A stretch of 64,000 bases of DNA, taken from positions 1 to 64,000 of the forward strand of contig SNVD02006186.1 of assembly GCA_013180625.2 (NCBI GenBank). Reading direction: 5' to 3'. Position numbers and translations under genes: made by a program. The notes beneath the pieces were generated by a model. It was not told the DNA's origin. It ran no database searches and saw nothing but the letters and a program-made list of their open reading frames with translations. The DNA comes from Boswellia sacra. Taxonomy: Eukaryota > Streptophyta > Magnoliopsida > Sapindales > Burseraceae. Shown here in pieces: positions 1-11,399 of this stretch (the stretch's first letter is position 1; each line of letters starts with the position of its first letter).

Positions 1-217
1 GACAACCAGATGTCTTTAGGTTAAGCAACTTTGGTTTGTAGCCATACCATGCTTCAAATGGAGTCCTTTTCTACAAGGCTTTTGTTAGCAATCTGTTTAG
101 CAAAAAAAACTGCTGTATTTATAGCCTCGACCCAAATTTCTTTGGCAATCCTTTGTCATGAATCAAGCACCTTGTCATCTCCATAATTGTTCGGTTTTTC
201 CTCTCCATAGCACTATT

Positions 218-499
218 CTACTGAGGAGTGTAAGGTGCTGTCAACTGATGTTCAATACGTGCATCTTTACAAAACTTGTTAAATTTTTCAGAGGTATATT
301 CAGTTCCATTATCATACCTGATCACCTGTATTTTGCATCTGCTTTGAGTTTCAACCCAAGCTTTAAACTTCCCGAAGATATTAGCAACCTTAGATTTAAG
401 CTTTGTAAAATAAATCCAGCACATTCTCGAGTAATCATCAATGAAAGCAATATAATACTTACTGCCATTCAGTGATGGTGTTTTCATTGGTCCTCCCAC
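218..499 (-). pseudogene. Copia integrase core fragment
   Basis: Contains FIDDYSR, RYDNGTEY and HQLTAPYTPQ, the integrase DDE-core landmarks of Copia elements. Continuing toward the left edge in other frames, pieces resembling the ERKNRTIME and FWVEA motifs can be read, so the domain is present but frameshifted near 217. Confidence 0.85.
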
Positions 500-786
500 A
501 TTTGCGTGTATTATTTACAGCCTTTATGTAGCCCTCCAGGCCTTGTTTTGTTGAAAAGGAAGCCTGGTTTGCTTCCCATATTGACAGGAAATACATTTAA
601 GAGGCTCCTCCAATTCAGGCAAGCCTTTCACCAGATTGTTTGTCTTCATGAAAAGTAGAGCAACATGATAGAAATGCTCAAATCTCTTGTGCCTTTCATT
701 TGAATTTTGAACACCTCTATGCCTTTTGTATCTTTAAGCACACAGTTTTTGTCCTCAAACAGCACCTTATAGCCTTTTTCCAACAA

Positions 787-1074
787 CTAAGTAATATTCA
801 AAAGGTTTTGATTAATTTTAGGAACACACAAAACATCAGAAATTAATTTCAGACTTGTGTAGCCTTCAATTGCTATTGTTCCTTTGCCTTTTACTGTAAT
901 GTGTATTCCATTTCCAATTATGAGTTTAGAAATAGCAGTCTTGTTCAGAGAGCTCTCGATCATAAGTAATGTGTTTTGTACAGCCATTATCCATAAGCCA
1001 GCTTTCTGTGGAGCTCTTGGTGGTAAAGCATGATACCACAAATAATTACTCCTTTTAAGCTTGAGCCTCAACAT
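787..1074 (-). pseudogene. Copia protease/pre-integrase fragment
   Basis: An open piece with residues ISDVLCVPKINQNLLNIT, the usual protease-to-pre-integrase motif (V-L-x-V-P-x-x-x-x-N-L-L) of Copia polyproteins. It lies between gag and integrase on the minus strand as expected. Only part of the domain is open. Confidence 0.7.
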
Positions 1075-1349
1075 GCTTGGCTTCTCCTTGTTGCTGTTGA
1101 GTCTTGCATATCCTTTCCATGTGCCCTAACTGACCACACTTGTGACATCTTGCATCTGGCCTCCACCGACACTTATTCTATGGATGATTGGTTTTTTATT
1201 TTATTTATTTATTTATTTTTTTTGCAGTAGGGGCAAGATGGAAAGACTTGAGTGTTGCTGCTTTGGCTATTTTTGTTATTGCTTGCAGAACCTCCATGCT
1301 TGTTATTTTTGTTCTTCCTTTTTTTTGGTGTTTTTTTCCACCATTGTTG

Positions 1350-2031
1350 TTATGTGATTTTGTCTTGAAAAGAACCTTCCATAAATCTTTCTTGCCTCAT
1401 AAGCCTCCTTTGTTCTTGTGCTTGTAGTGCGTTCAACAATTTTGCCAAGGTAATGCTTGACAGATCTTTTGAGTTTTCCAAAGATGAAATTGTAGCCTCA
1501 AACTTTTCAGGAATTGTGACTAGAGTCTTTTGAACAATTCTAGAATCAGAAAAATCAGTACCAAGGAGTCTTACTTTATTGGCAATGCCAAGAAGTCTGT
1601 CAGAATATTCCTTGATTGTTTCTGATTCTTTCATCTTTTGCATCTCAAATTCTTGAATCAAATTCATCACTTGCATCCCTTTGATCCTTTCATTTCCTTC
1701 ATATTCTTGCTTAAAAAAATCCCAAATTTCCTTGGCTATTTTTAGTGTCATTATACTGGTAAAAATGATGGATAAGACTGCTACAAATAAGGATGCTCTT
1801 GCTTTTGATTTTCTTTGCTTCCTTTCCTTTTGATTTTTGATTTGTGCTTTGATTTTTGATTTTTGTAAGAGTTGGATTGTCTGGCAGAGGTGGAACTTCA
1901 TATAGTTGTTCAACAGCTTCCTCTAGATCATTAGCATCAAAATAGGCTTCCATTCTAACAGCCCACACCTGATAATTTGTTCCATCAAACATTGGAGGTG
2001 CAATTGCAGTGAATGAATTTTCTAAATTCAT
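1350..2031 (-). pseudogene. Copia gag (DUF4219/UBN2 type), frameshifted
   Basis: The gag starts at 2031. Its N-terminus has the target-like segment MFDGTNYQVWAVRMEAYF typical of Copia DUF4219. It runs to about 1711, then continues in another frame from about 1913 to 1350 with the UBN2-type helical segment (IWDFFKQEYEG, MKESETIKEYSDRL). A lysine-rich low-complexity stretch marks the frameshift. The product would be the capsid/nucleocapsid polyprotein of the element. It is not translatable as one chain here. Confidence 0.85.
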
Positions 2032-2120
2032 TCTGAATAGGTTTTTTGTGTTTTTTTTTTTAAAGAAATAGATGATAAGTGTTTAAACTCTCTCAATTTC
2101 ATAGGTCCCTCAAGATTATA

Positions 2121-2132
2121 GCTCTGATACCA
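2121..2132 (-). other. Primer-binding site (initiator Met tRNA type)
   Basis: On the minus strand it reads TGGTATCAGAGC, complementary to the 3' end of plant initiator-Met tRNA. It lies three bases inside the LTR. Confidence 0.85.
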
Positions 2133-2135
2133 CTC

Positions 2136-2387
2136 TGTTGGATATTTAGGAAATCAAAGACTAAAGATAATGAGATAAAACTAATTTAGAACCTGTAGAA
2201 GACATTATTTTATTAAACAACAAACCATCTATTTATACAGCATAATGAAAACCGAATTGCAGAAAAATCTGCTTCATATTGAGTATAACAGATAAGTGCC
2301 TAAAAAATAGCATGAAGAGATGATCATAATCCTAAAAATTGTCAACAAATAAAACTGATTTAGCTTCATAAGTCATGCCAGTCAACA
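2136..2387 (-). repeat. 5' LTR of the left Copia element
   Basis: It starts TGTTGG directly beside the primer-binding site and ends CAACA, giving a TGTTG/CAACA terminal inverted repeat. The right boundary at 2387 is set because F-box-like coding sequence begins immediately after it. A CAACA at 2343-2347 is an alternative end. The expected 5-bp target duplication would be AAGAC (2388-2392); its partner is outside the window. Confidence 0.65.
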
Positions 2388-3193
2388 AAGACTTCCAGCG
2401 AAATCTGTGGTTAGATTCAAGAGTGTGTGCAGGCAGTGGTTCTATATGACCTCTTGATCATTCAGCTGAGGTCATATTTCAACGATCCATATCAAAGCTA
2501 AGGATAGCCTACCTGAATTTCAATGCTCAAAGTACAAGTGTTTACACTTCATCAAACTAGATGGAGAAGCCCTGGAAGCAAAGAAAAAGGCCAGTTTTCG
2601 TTTACGGGATGGTTTGCTGTTATTTTCAACCGACAAAATTATCTATTGATAGTTTACTACTCTTTCGATGCAGTAGACGCAAGTTATATGTGTATGATAC
2701 CAACAGACAAAAGCAGAAACTTCTCCCTGAATTATATGGTAAAGTAACCTGCGACACAATGGTCTGCGATGTATCAAAAGGAAACTATAAAGTGTTGATG
2801 CTCTTTGGTAATAGATTTCAAGGAATGAAGCTGTTTTTATATGACTTAGACCCTCAAAAGTTGTCGAGGAAAGGAAACTGGAGGAAGTTCATACCTCCAT
2901 ATGCACAGATAATAGTGAAACACTCTTCGATTGTCGCCCTACGAGGGGTGTTGTATTGGATAGCAGAAAAAAGTTATATTGAGCCGATAGAGAGTAATTG
3001 TTTTATTCAGCCGATGGAGATTGCAACAGAAAAATTCATGGAAAGAATGGAAGCCCCATGTCAACCAGTTCAAGTGCCAAATCAAGGGTCAGCCACGTAC
3101 GAGTACAAAGGATCGCTTTGTTTGGTGCATGCGACCTCTGGTGAAGAGTTAAACATATGGGTACTTCTGAAGGACTCAGTGCAAATCTTTTGA
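2388..3193 (+). pseudogene. F-box protein with F-box-associated domain, 5' end cut by Copia
   Basis: Immediately after the Copia LTR the + strand reads LPAKSVVRFKSVCRQW, a clear F-box core (positions 2393-2440). In-frame stops follow. An open 210-codon stretch (2561-3193) then reads like an F-box-associated substrate-binding domain: YKVLMLFGNR, MKLFLYDL, and SSIVALRGVLYWIAE. Intact members would pair with SKP1/Cullin1 as substrate receptors. The N-terminus is missing and frames are broken, so this copy is probably dead, although the 3' part is well kept. Confidence 0.72.
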
Positions 3194-3269
3194 ATTAAGC
3201 AATAAAACATCGCATTTTCATCAATCCTCCATAGACCACCTAGTTTAGATGAAGGTAATTTCTTGCGTC

Positions 3270-3730
3270 CTTATTTTCATCCCTAGCTGATTGTGGAGAG
3301 TCGTATTCTGGTAACTAATCACGAAATGGCCCTGTTTTGGTACAACATGGATTGAAGGAGTTGAGTGAAATTACCATGGAATCTGATCCTGATAGCTATC
3401 TACTTATACATATGCTTTCTATTTTTCTTAGAGAGTTAGTGGGTACAGCTTTAAAGGACTTCTTTCTCGACAAGTGATAGTTCTTGATCACATAATCCAT
3501 GTCTCAGTTGAAAACAGTGAACCTATTTGTCCTGAAATTTTAATATCGACATATTGGCAATGTTAAGAAGTTTCTTTTTCATCAGGGAGAACTCATAGTA
3601 TCCTTTACAACACCCACACTGTAGGGATGAAGTTATTGTTCTATGATTTGAAACAACCTCCAAAGTTAAAGAAGCGATTATGTAATTTACACTTCATCGA
3701 TCCTAGAGATTAATCAATGGTCCTCCTATT
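3270..3730 (+). pseudogene. Second F-box-associated-domain fragment
   Basis: Around 3628-3705 the + strand encodes GMKLLFYDLKQPPKLKK, parallel to MKLFLYDL in the preceding remnant, with further short matching stretches before it. Many stops and frameshifts are present. It looks like a duplicated and decayed neighbour of the F-box remnant. Confidence 0.5.
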
Positions 3731-3779
3731 TAATAGAAAAGGGTCTTATGATCCTGAAACACCAATTAGGATAACAAAG

Positions 3780-4057
3780 AATCCTGGTTGGAGTAATATC
3801 ACAGCTGATGGGATGATTCATGAATTTGTGGCGGGGGATGAGACATCTTCAGGTTGAGGAGATATCTCGAATGGGGGAAAAACTACCAGGTGAGATGACG
3901 CTAAAAGGATAATGAAGAATCTTCGTGTTTGCGAGGACTGTCGCGCTGCGTTTTATCTAATCTCAAGAATTGTTAACCGTGATATAGTTATGCATGGTCG
4001 GAATTGGTTCCATCGTTTCAAAAATGCCTCTTGTTCTACCAACGATTACTGGTAACT
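3780..4057 (+). pseudogene. PPR-DYW gene 3' remnant, copy A
   Basis: The + strand encodes an E-motif piece (ITADGMIHEFVAGDE), a deletion, then MKNLRVCEDCRAAFYLISRI, and ends in a DYW tripeptide before the stop. This is the C-terminal E/DYW (cytidine-deaminase-like) region of a plant organellar RNA-editing PPR protein. The central deaminase segment and all PPR repeats are missing. The same tail recurs upstream of each OPT copy. Confidence 0.85.
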
Positions 4058-4373
4058 GAATCGACATAACTCTGTAATATGACAGATTTAATTAAAATTT
4101 ATATGGTATAATGATTTTGATATTCCAATGACTTCAGCTTAAAAATCCTCTTTTCCTTTAACATCCTTTTGACATGCTTTGAGAGTTCAATAACAAACAC
4201 TAACATGCCAACGTACATGTCTTTTCCATACGGATCTACGATATCATTTCCAGTTGACATTTTACAGCTTTTTCTTCTCCTTTCACTTCAGCATTTGTAA
4301 AAGCCAGCCGGCGGCTGTTTTCAAACTTCATGAATTAAATCAATGACTCTGGTGAGGGCAATCTGGTTGCGCA

Positions 4374-7300
4374 TCAAAACACAGGGCATCCGTCGACTTC
4401 TATACCTGGTGCTATAGGGCAGCCTGCTAGTGGGCAATGGTCATCAGCCTGTAGACCCCACCATTCTGCACCATAGATATCAAAGGACTGAAGGCTGATA
4501 AAAAGCAGTAAACCCATGAAGGCAACACCAGCACCCAGAGCAGCTGATAAGATATAGTTATTTCTAGCCCACCATCCCTTGTAGCTTCTGAAAATATAAA
4601 AGTTGAAGAAAATTCCAACTGCTGCCCAACTCCAATAATGCACAGCCTTAGCTGATGGCATACCCATTGGGCTACCAAGCAGGACAGGCATGTGGATAAG
4701 CTTGATCCATTTCTTTTCGGGGTATTTGCGTGAAAGTAGCCACGCTGGAACCGGGGCAAGCAAGCCGATTAGGAAAAACCAGTTCAAGTGAGAGTAAACA
4801 CCCTGGCTTGTGAACATTCTTAGTGGCCCAACAACTCCCCAGATGACTGAAGTACTGTAGAACACGTTATCGCCAGGACATGTCCATGGGCTTCCCTCTG
4901 GTAGCAGCTTTGGGTTGCAGATGTGGTCTATAGATGTCAGAAGCCACCATGCTGTGCCGAAATGGGCAGTTGAAGCAACTAGCGTTCCAGCTAACTAAAA
5001 GTAAATGTCGGCAAAATTATGAAAATATAATCTTATGTTAGGTGCAGAATAGAATTTATGCTTAACTCTTTTTAACTGATTGTAAATATTTAATTACCTG
5101 AACGATGAACATGGATCTAGGAGGGACTTTCAGGTATTGGCCTAGTTTGAAGTCACCAAGAAAAGTGAGGGCTTGTCCCGCACTGATAGAGCCATAGGTC
5201 TTGAAAGTCACATTAGCGAGGGGCTTACCAGGGTACGTATACCCGATAACCATTTCTGTAATCACGTTTAGCCCCAGATGCTGCAGATTTATACATTTTA
5301 TTAAAAATGCTTTTAGTTCATATCTCATATGCGCATAAAATGGGATTATGTTTAAGCAAAATAGATCAAAACCCTACATAGTTTGTTTATCCTATTATTC
5401 AAGTTCTCATGTTTGACAAGGGAATAATGCGTGTTTGGGCCGGGAATACCGAGTATGTTGTGGCGTGAATCACTCCAGCAGGCAGCGTGAAAATGAATGC
5501 TATGGCACAAGCTAGGATAAGTCCCCACCACGGAAGTTGAAGTTGCTTATCAAACCCTTCACAAGCATAGAGGGAAAGAGCGAAGCTCACTATTAATATA
5601 ACCTGGAACCACCACTGAGGTACTGCTTTATAGTTTTTCTTCATCAGTCTCGTGTGCACATCACCAAACTGTTCTTCTGCTGCAGAAGCCGTTTTCTTCC
5701 ACATTGTCCAAATTGTTCTGCTCATTGTTTCAATGAGGAAATCTAATAAGTACAAGAGAATCTTTGCCAAAGAAAGAAAATAAAGTCAAGGGTGAGAAAC
5801 GGAGACACTGTTGAAGATACTTACTTTCCATCAAAGAGAGCAACATGTGAAATACTAGCCATTAGAGCTGCAAAGCTGAATCCATAGACCATCGCAAACA
5901 CGATACTGAGGTAGACTTTGCTGTAATTATCATAGGCAACGTTATTAAGATCAAAGGCTTTCTCATTGAGGACTCGGGTAACATTGTAAGGTTGGCCATT
6001 ATAGTCAAAAGTCTGAGTGGAGAATATGGGAAATCGCTGGGCTTCATATAGATTGCACCAATAAGCAATAGGAACAAGAACATAAAGAAACAAAATGAAA
6101 CCAACTAATTTATTGGCAATGGCAAAAAAGGGCGTGGCTAGAGGACTTCCTGTGTAAGCTACAGTGGACCAGTCGAGGCCGAAGGAGCCAATGCCGAGGC
6201 CATGAAAGCCTGAGCCAATTTTTTGTGCCGTGATTGAGTCCTTCCATATCCAACATACAAAGGAGAGATAAGATATTGAAGGGAAAAGATAGCCTGGGAT
6301 GGTGTAGTAAGCAAAACTTGATACAAAAACTAGGAGGAAGAACTGTAGTCTAGTTAGTCCTCCCTTGGGCCTCTTCTCTTTTTCATGTAACGCCCTGTGG
6401 TTTGACAAAATATTTGATCAGTTTTTTTGTACGAGAAAACAACTCTTCACTTTATGACTTGGCATATGAGTACCTGAACAGAGAGACTTGAACTAGGTTG
6501 CCTGGCCACCACATGTAAGGGGAGTCAACAAGGTATTTTCTGAATAAACCAGCCCACCCGTAACCAAGAAACTGAATTTTATAAGTAACATAATATTTCT
6601 ACATGAGAAAATTAGAAATCAAACAGGATTTAACAGATCAGTCATAGGCTGAGATGGAGTGGAATAGTAATTTTTTTTTTTTTTTACTTGAAGTAGTATG
6701 TTCTTTGATGATTACTTCTGGACCCTGAAAAAAAAAAAGGGTCTTGTGCGACTCGCATTAAGGTAATTATAATAAAAGAACAGAGGTACTGTCTTGCAGA
6801 TCTGCTTTTGGGTTAATGTGTCAGTTTTTTTAATTAGATAAATTTATATTTGGCATAACAAATCCAAAAGTAAGAAGAATCTAGGTTTGATTTTACTTTC
6901 GAATATTTTATGAAAACTAAATGGCAAGGCAACTAATAATAAAGGCGACAACTGATTTCTGATAAATGACAAAGCTTCATGTCAATAACGTTAATTTAGA
7001 AAGTAAGACAGGTGAAAATTTCAGACAAATATTTAGATCTACCTGAGTAGTTTGGACTAGTAACATGGCTGCTACTGCATTCAGACCTCTGAAATAGAAA
7101 GCCTTGACAATTGTAATTATGTGTACTGCAGAGACAACAGATGATCCGCAGTTGGCGAAAATGGTGATCAATACGTGTTCTTTCAGATTGAATGGCCCTG
7201 GATTCATCGAAAATGACCATGGTGTGAGAGGAACTCGAATTGGTTTTGATGGAAGCCATGCAGCCATTAACTTTGCTAGTGGGAGGACAAGAATCTGAGC

Positions 7301-7754
7301 TGAAACTGAACCAACGTGTAGCAGATTCTGGCGATAATTAAAAAACTGGTTCACAAATGACAGGAGGCAACACGTAATTATCCCCAGAACCCAGGTTCGA
7401 AAGGTTAAAGCTGGCAGTGTAGGGTCATCAGTGATTGGAACTGTGAGCCTGACTTCCTCAATTGGGTTGTCATTAACCTCATCTCCTGCATTAACAAATT
7501 GGCAACATAAGTTCAATAGTTCTAATAAATCAGTATGGAACAAACCTGCAATGCAGTAACTCATCATGCAGCATAAACTAAGAGAAAAACTTCAAAAGTT
7601 TCTTATATTTATATATGCACAACATTCTTAGAACTGATGTTATTTTGCACAGAGGCACAGAGAAAGATAGAGGATTACCCTTTAGATCCATAGCAATTTG
7701 ATACTTCTCCAGAGACTTAGATTCAGGGACTTCATCTTCAACATAACTTCCCAT
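4374..7754 (-). CDS. OPT: Oligopeptide transporter (OPT family), gene A, seven exons, intact
   Basis: A plasma-membrane-type proton-coupled oligopeptide transporter of the plant PT clade. Exons on the minus strand: 7754-7679, 7485-7043, 6571-6474, 6394-5825, 5717-5450, 5280-5098, 4994-4374. All introns have GT..AG ends and phases join cleanly, giving 752 residues, the usual family length. The N-terminus is soluble and acidic (MGSYVEDEV); most of the rest is hydrophobic membrane segments. The two family signatures are present: NPG (about residues 120-122) and KVPPR (about 536-540, a variant of KIPPR). The C-terminus ends CPVF. The start is the first ATG after the TATA-like box. It lies head-to-tail with B and C, and the proteins are near-identical in most exons. 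The nearest Arabidopsis group is probably OPT1/OPT5. The exact substrate (peptides, glutathione or metal chelates) cannot be read from sequence. Confidence 0.95.
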
Positions 7755-7823
7755 CTCTCTCCTCTTCTTGGGAATGAAATGGAAACGCTTAATAGATAGC
7801 AGCCTGCAGGCTAGCTAGCTAGC

Positions 7824-7844
7824 TATATATACCTGTCTTGCCAT
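7824..7844 (-). promoter_or_regulatory. OPT A core promoter: TATA box and conserved upstream box
   Basis: A TATATATA stretch (7824-7831) lies about 70 bases upstream of the OPT A start codon. Just upstream on the minus strand is ATGGCAAGACAGG (7832-7844), which recurs at the same place in OPT B and C. Confidence 0.65.
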
Positions 7845-8472
7845 GTTTGTTTATTCTAAAGCTAATCCTTTTTAGTCTGGTAAACCTTAACTTCATCACA
7901 TTAAATATATTTTATATTCTATTCTTCATGTAGTTGGCAATGTCATTAAAATAAGCGAATTTGTCAGATACTTCGATACAATTAGTGTACTTGCTACTGG
8001 TAGTAATATGTCCATACAAAATCACTTTCCATGCATTAATTTCTAGAAAAGTATGAGTTAAAAAATCTTTTTCAAAGCATTTATTTCTTACACGTCTTCT
8101 CTCTTTTATATATGCTAGCTTCCAGTGGAAATATAAAGGCCTTACTTAGAGTCATTAAGCATGTAATGCCTGCCATTTATTAGTCATCTCTCTGAAACTC
8201 AAGTGGGTATAGAAGATTAAAATGTTTAATCTGCGTGTTATTTGTTTATATTCCTAAATAATACTTGTCTTACAAACTTTATACACAAACTGACTTTTCT
8301 TCATTAAAATAGTAAATATACAAAATCAATTTATTTAACGAAGAGTTATGATATTAAAATAAATAAATCATACCATATCAATTTGAATACATAAATTTAT
8401 CTATAGAATTAAGAGAGTAAAATTACTCTGTATCCCTCCAAAACAATTTTTTTTTATTACGTTGATTCCACT
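7845..8472. other. AT-rich 5' flank of OPT A
   Basis: No gene is seen. The stretch is paralogous to the 5' flanks of OPT B (16618 onward) and OPT C (23185 onward); shared phrases include the block around ACTTTCCATGCATTAATTT. It may hold distal promoter elements. Confidence 0.6.
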
Positions 8473-8682
8473 TTCTACTTTGGGATAATTCCAATTTGCA
8501 CATTGAGTCAAGGCATAATTAAATCAGGACCTCAATTTTTTTAAATTTCAATTTACCCTATAAGGTTTCGACGACAAAGTTAATACTGCAATAGCAAAAT
8601 AGTAATCTTATAAGTAATAATTTTGACGCATCATCGAATAATTATCCACTTGGTTTAAAATTAAATTAAAATAAAAACTAAA

Positions 8683-9034
8683 TTAAAAACAAATTTCATC
8701 TCTCTCTGTGTGTGCCTGTGTGTCTGTCTGTCTGTCTACCTTCACCGTCACGACCGTCCTCCAATTCCACGTCTCGCCCCCCTCCCTCAACCTCCAATCC
8801 ATCAAGTTCCAGCTCTCTCCCCTCTCCTTCCCCCACCCTGAAACCCAGTTCTCCATACCCGCATTGCTTCTTCTACACACTCAACTTTGGCTACTTTCAG
8901 GTCAATCAGTTTCTCAAGTCTCTCTCACAATGTCTTCTTCAAAGGTTACATCTTTATCTCCACTCCTGATCTTTAATTTTTTTTTTCACTATTTTACAAG
9001 CTTACTGCAAAACGAGAACAACCCTTTTCCCTGA
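8683..9034 (+). other. GC-richer, coding-like island inside the outer Mutator-like element
   Basis: Within very AT-rich surroundings this stretch is pyrimidine- and C-rich, starting with a (TGTC)n microsatellite (about 8714-8737). One + frame stays open for 108 codons (8708-9034), and a second frame is also open, rich in Ser and Pro. I do not recognise a family. It could be a captured host fragment, as in Pack-MULEs, or merely CT-rich sequence. Confidence 0.35.
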
Positions 9035-9736
9035 ACGCCCTGTTTTGTTGCCAAGAAAGCTTAAAAAAAGAAAATGAAATTTACGAAGCTGGACAACAGA
9101 AGTTTCCATCTTTTTTATGTAAAACGTTACTATGTCTTAAAAATGAAGGAACCCACCAAGTTGTGGACTTTCAAGTTCAATTTCAGGGACGATTTAGTTT
9201 AAGTTTTAGTTTGGGTAGAAAGGTAAAACCCATTTTTGCAGCAATCCAACAATACTCAAAGGCCAATCCGGAAACCTGATCTAGGTTGAGAAGGTAAAAC
9301 CCATTTTTTGGAACAATCGTGTTTTGGTTCACGGGTTTCTTTCTTTGCCTTCCATCATTAGATTTTGTTTTATTTTCCCTTAAGTTTGTTTGTTTTAGTT
9401 GACATATTCTTATCTTCGGTAAACTATTACAAGCAAACTCAAATCAGAGGCTTGATGATGAACATGGCTTATGAAACTAATTAATAAATATAAATTGATA
9501 ACTAAATTTACCATGAGGACTCAGCTTTGGTTCTTGAGCTGGATTTGAAAAAAAGAAAGAAGCTTGTTAGATCTGATGCAGGATTGGCAGTGGTGTTGAT
9601 GCAAGATTCTGGTGATAGTGCTTCTGATCGTGGTGATGCAGCATATTCGCAACAGTGATAGGGTGGGGCAACACGGGTTATAGTTCTCGTCATGATGATG
9701 TGGCGGTGGTGATGCAGCAGATTTTTTATTTTTAAT

Positions 9737-9770
9737 AGATGTTAAGTCAAGGGTCTGGATAATCTGATGA
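9737..9770 (+). repeat. Direct repeat flanking the inner element, left copy
   Basis: GTTAAGTCAAGGGTCTGGAT and following bases resemble GTTAAATCAAGGGTCAGGAT at 11119-11155, in the same orientation, outside the inner element but inside the outer one. Confidence 0.6.
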
Positions 9771-9779
9771 TTTTCTTTT

Positions 9780-11086
9780 GGGTTAATATCACCGATTACT
9801 CCTAGATTTTTATAAAAAATCACTTATACATGAATTTTCATAATTTTTTTATCAACAACCTTTTCTTTTATAAAATTCATTAAAAAACCCATTTACTAAC
9901 AGTTTCTGTCAATCAAACATTATTTTGATTATCTCTAAAAGCCAAACTACTTGCCTACCTTTGATGAATAATAAAGAATTATTTAAAATAATAAAAATTA
10001 TTCAAAAATAAATCAATTAAAAACTGTCTTTCGTCCTCCTTTCTCTTTAGCTATAGTCACTTATAATGACGCCTATGATGCAGCTACACACAATTATACA
10101 GCTAGAACACAGCCACTACACATCCACACACAAGTATACATAACCACCATAGAGCCATACATGACCCCCACATGATTACAAACAACCATCACACAGCCTG
10201 ATATATCTCTCTTTCTCATATCTCTTCTCTCATATCTCCTCAGCCTCATCCGTTCTCTCTTTCCAACTCACTGCACACGGCCACCACAGCCAAACATCTA
10301 ATTCTTGAAACAATTGAGATGAGCAATTTGGAATGGGTGGAGATTTGAGAGAAGAAAAACTATTGAATTGAAAGTATAAAATTTTTATGATCTTTCACGC
10401 TGTTCAGCCTCTGCAATAACTCGATCAATTGAATCGACTCTCGCTGGTAATAGGAATAAGCTCAATCAGTAGAGGCGCATCACCATCCTCAACTCAATGG
10501 ACAAACCCTACTTTAAAAACTCATAATTTCTCTTTAATTAATCCATTATTTTTTGCAAAAAAAAAAGATAAATGAATTTTTTGGGCAAAGAAAAGTTTTT
10601 GGAGCTTGAGACTGAAAGAAGTTAATGATTAATTGATCAGATCAAGTGAAGAGGGCGGTGGGTTTGGCGATTTAATGAGAGGGAGAAGTGTTAAGCGTCA
10701 GATGTTAGGTGGTGGTGAAATCACCGAGTTGTTGGGTTGTGGTGCAGTGTAAGCTTCAACCCTCTGTTTTGGTTGAAGGCTGCAACCTTCTAGAACCGAA
10801 GAAGCAATTGGGATATGATATGTGCATGCATTTTAATAATAAAACAGTGTGTTTTGTTAAAAGTTTAGGTGTTCTCATTTGATGAAATACTTAAACAATT
10901 CTTTGACAGGAAAATTAAAAAGTCAATTATGTCCTCTTAGTGTTACTAGTTTTTGACGGTATTAATATGCTGGGGCTTATTTGATGAATTTTGTAAAACG
11001 TAAGGCTAGTCTTTGAAATTTTTTTTCAAAAGTTATATCTTAGTAATTTTTTGTGAAAACCTAAGGGTAGCACGTGATATTAATTC
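9780..11086. mobile_element. Mutator-like element (inner), nested, non-autonomous
   Basis: The left end GGGTTAATATCACCGATTAC matches the inverted right end (11086 reading back: GAATTAATATCACGTGCTAC), and the match continues for about 80 bases with gaps. A 10-base direct duplication ATTTTCTTTT flanks it at 9770-9779 and 11087-11096 (9-10 bp, Mutator-like). The interior has no recognisable coding region; it contains a CT-rich block near 10200-10290. Confidence 0.78.
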
Positions 11087-11118
11087 ATTTTCTTTTATAA
11101 TAAAATTAAGAGCCTTGG

Positions 11119-11155
11119 CTGTTAAATCAAGGGTCAGGATTACCTGATAATTTAT
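11119..11155 (+). repeat. Direct repeat flanking the inner element, right copy
   Basis: Partner of the repeat at 9737-9770, with about 80 percent identity by eye over about 34 bases. Confidence 0.6.
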
Positions 11156-11399
11156 ATAATAATTTAATTTATTTAATTTTGGATAAACTTTTATTTCTTA
11201 TTTATTTTGGTATCCTTAGTTATCAAGAGAGGGGTATTTTTGATTATTTGCTTTATGATATAGTCAAATACACTATTGGTCCGTTTAAGTTAACGCCGCA
11301 TCGAAACTTCAGGGGTACATTAGAATTTCAAAAAATTAAGGTTCTGATTTGAATTAGGTCATACCTAAAAGGTTAAATTAGTCTTATCTGTTCTACTTT

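Larger units (their letters stand above)
1..2387 (-). mobile_element. Ty1/Copia retrotransposon (5' half; continues off the left edge)
   Basis: Read on the minus strand the order is LTR (2136-2387), primer-binding site (2121-2132), gag (about 2031-1350), pre-integrase segment (1074-787) and integrase core (499-218 and on to the edge). This is the Copia order with integrase before RT. Frames are broken between domains, so the copy is inactive. RT, RNase H and the other LTR must lie left of the window. The right end lies inside an F-box-like coding remnant. Confidence 0.88.
8482..11390. mobile_element. Mutator-like element (outer), non-autonomous
   Basis: The ends are long imperfect inverted repeats: 8482 to about 8585 matches the reverse complement of about 11300-11390 (for example AATTAAATCAGGACCTCAATTTTTT against its inverted partner). 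A perfect 9-bp duplication TTCTACTTT flanks it at 8473-8481 and 11391-11399; 9 bp is the Mutator hallmark. The paralogous flank between OPT B and C carries one uninterrupted TTCTACTTT (17071-17079), the empty site. No transposase is seen inside. A second element is nested at 9780-11086. Confidence 0.82.

Noticed and set aside
1142..1427. Overlapping + frames rich in Phe/Leu
   Set aside because: They lie antisense to the Copia gag/protease region and reflect a T-rich stretch.
4427..4759. Alternative frame inside OPT A exon 7 (same pattern in B and C)
   Set aside because: A shadow frame of the OPT coding sequence; conservation follows the OPT frame.
5718..5765. Alternative start of OPT A exon 5 at an upstream AG
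   Set aside because: Joining at that AG gives an in-frame TGA. The CAG at 5720-5718 keeps phase and matches genes B and C.
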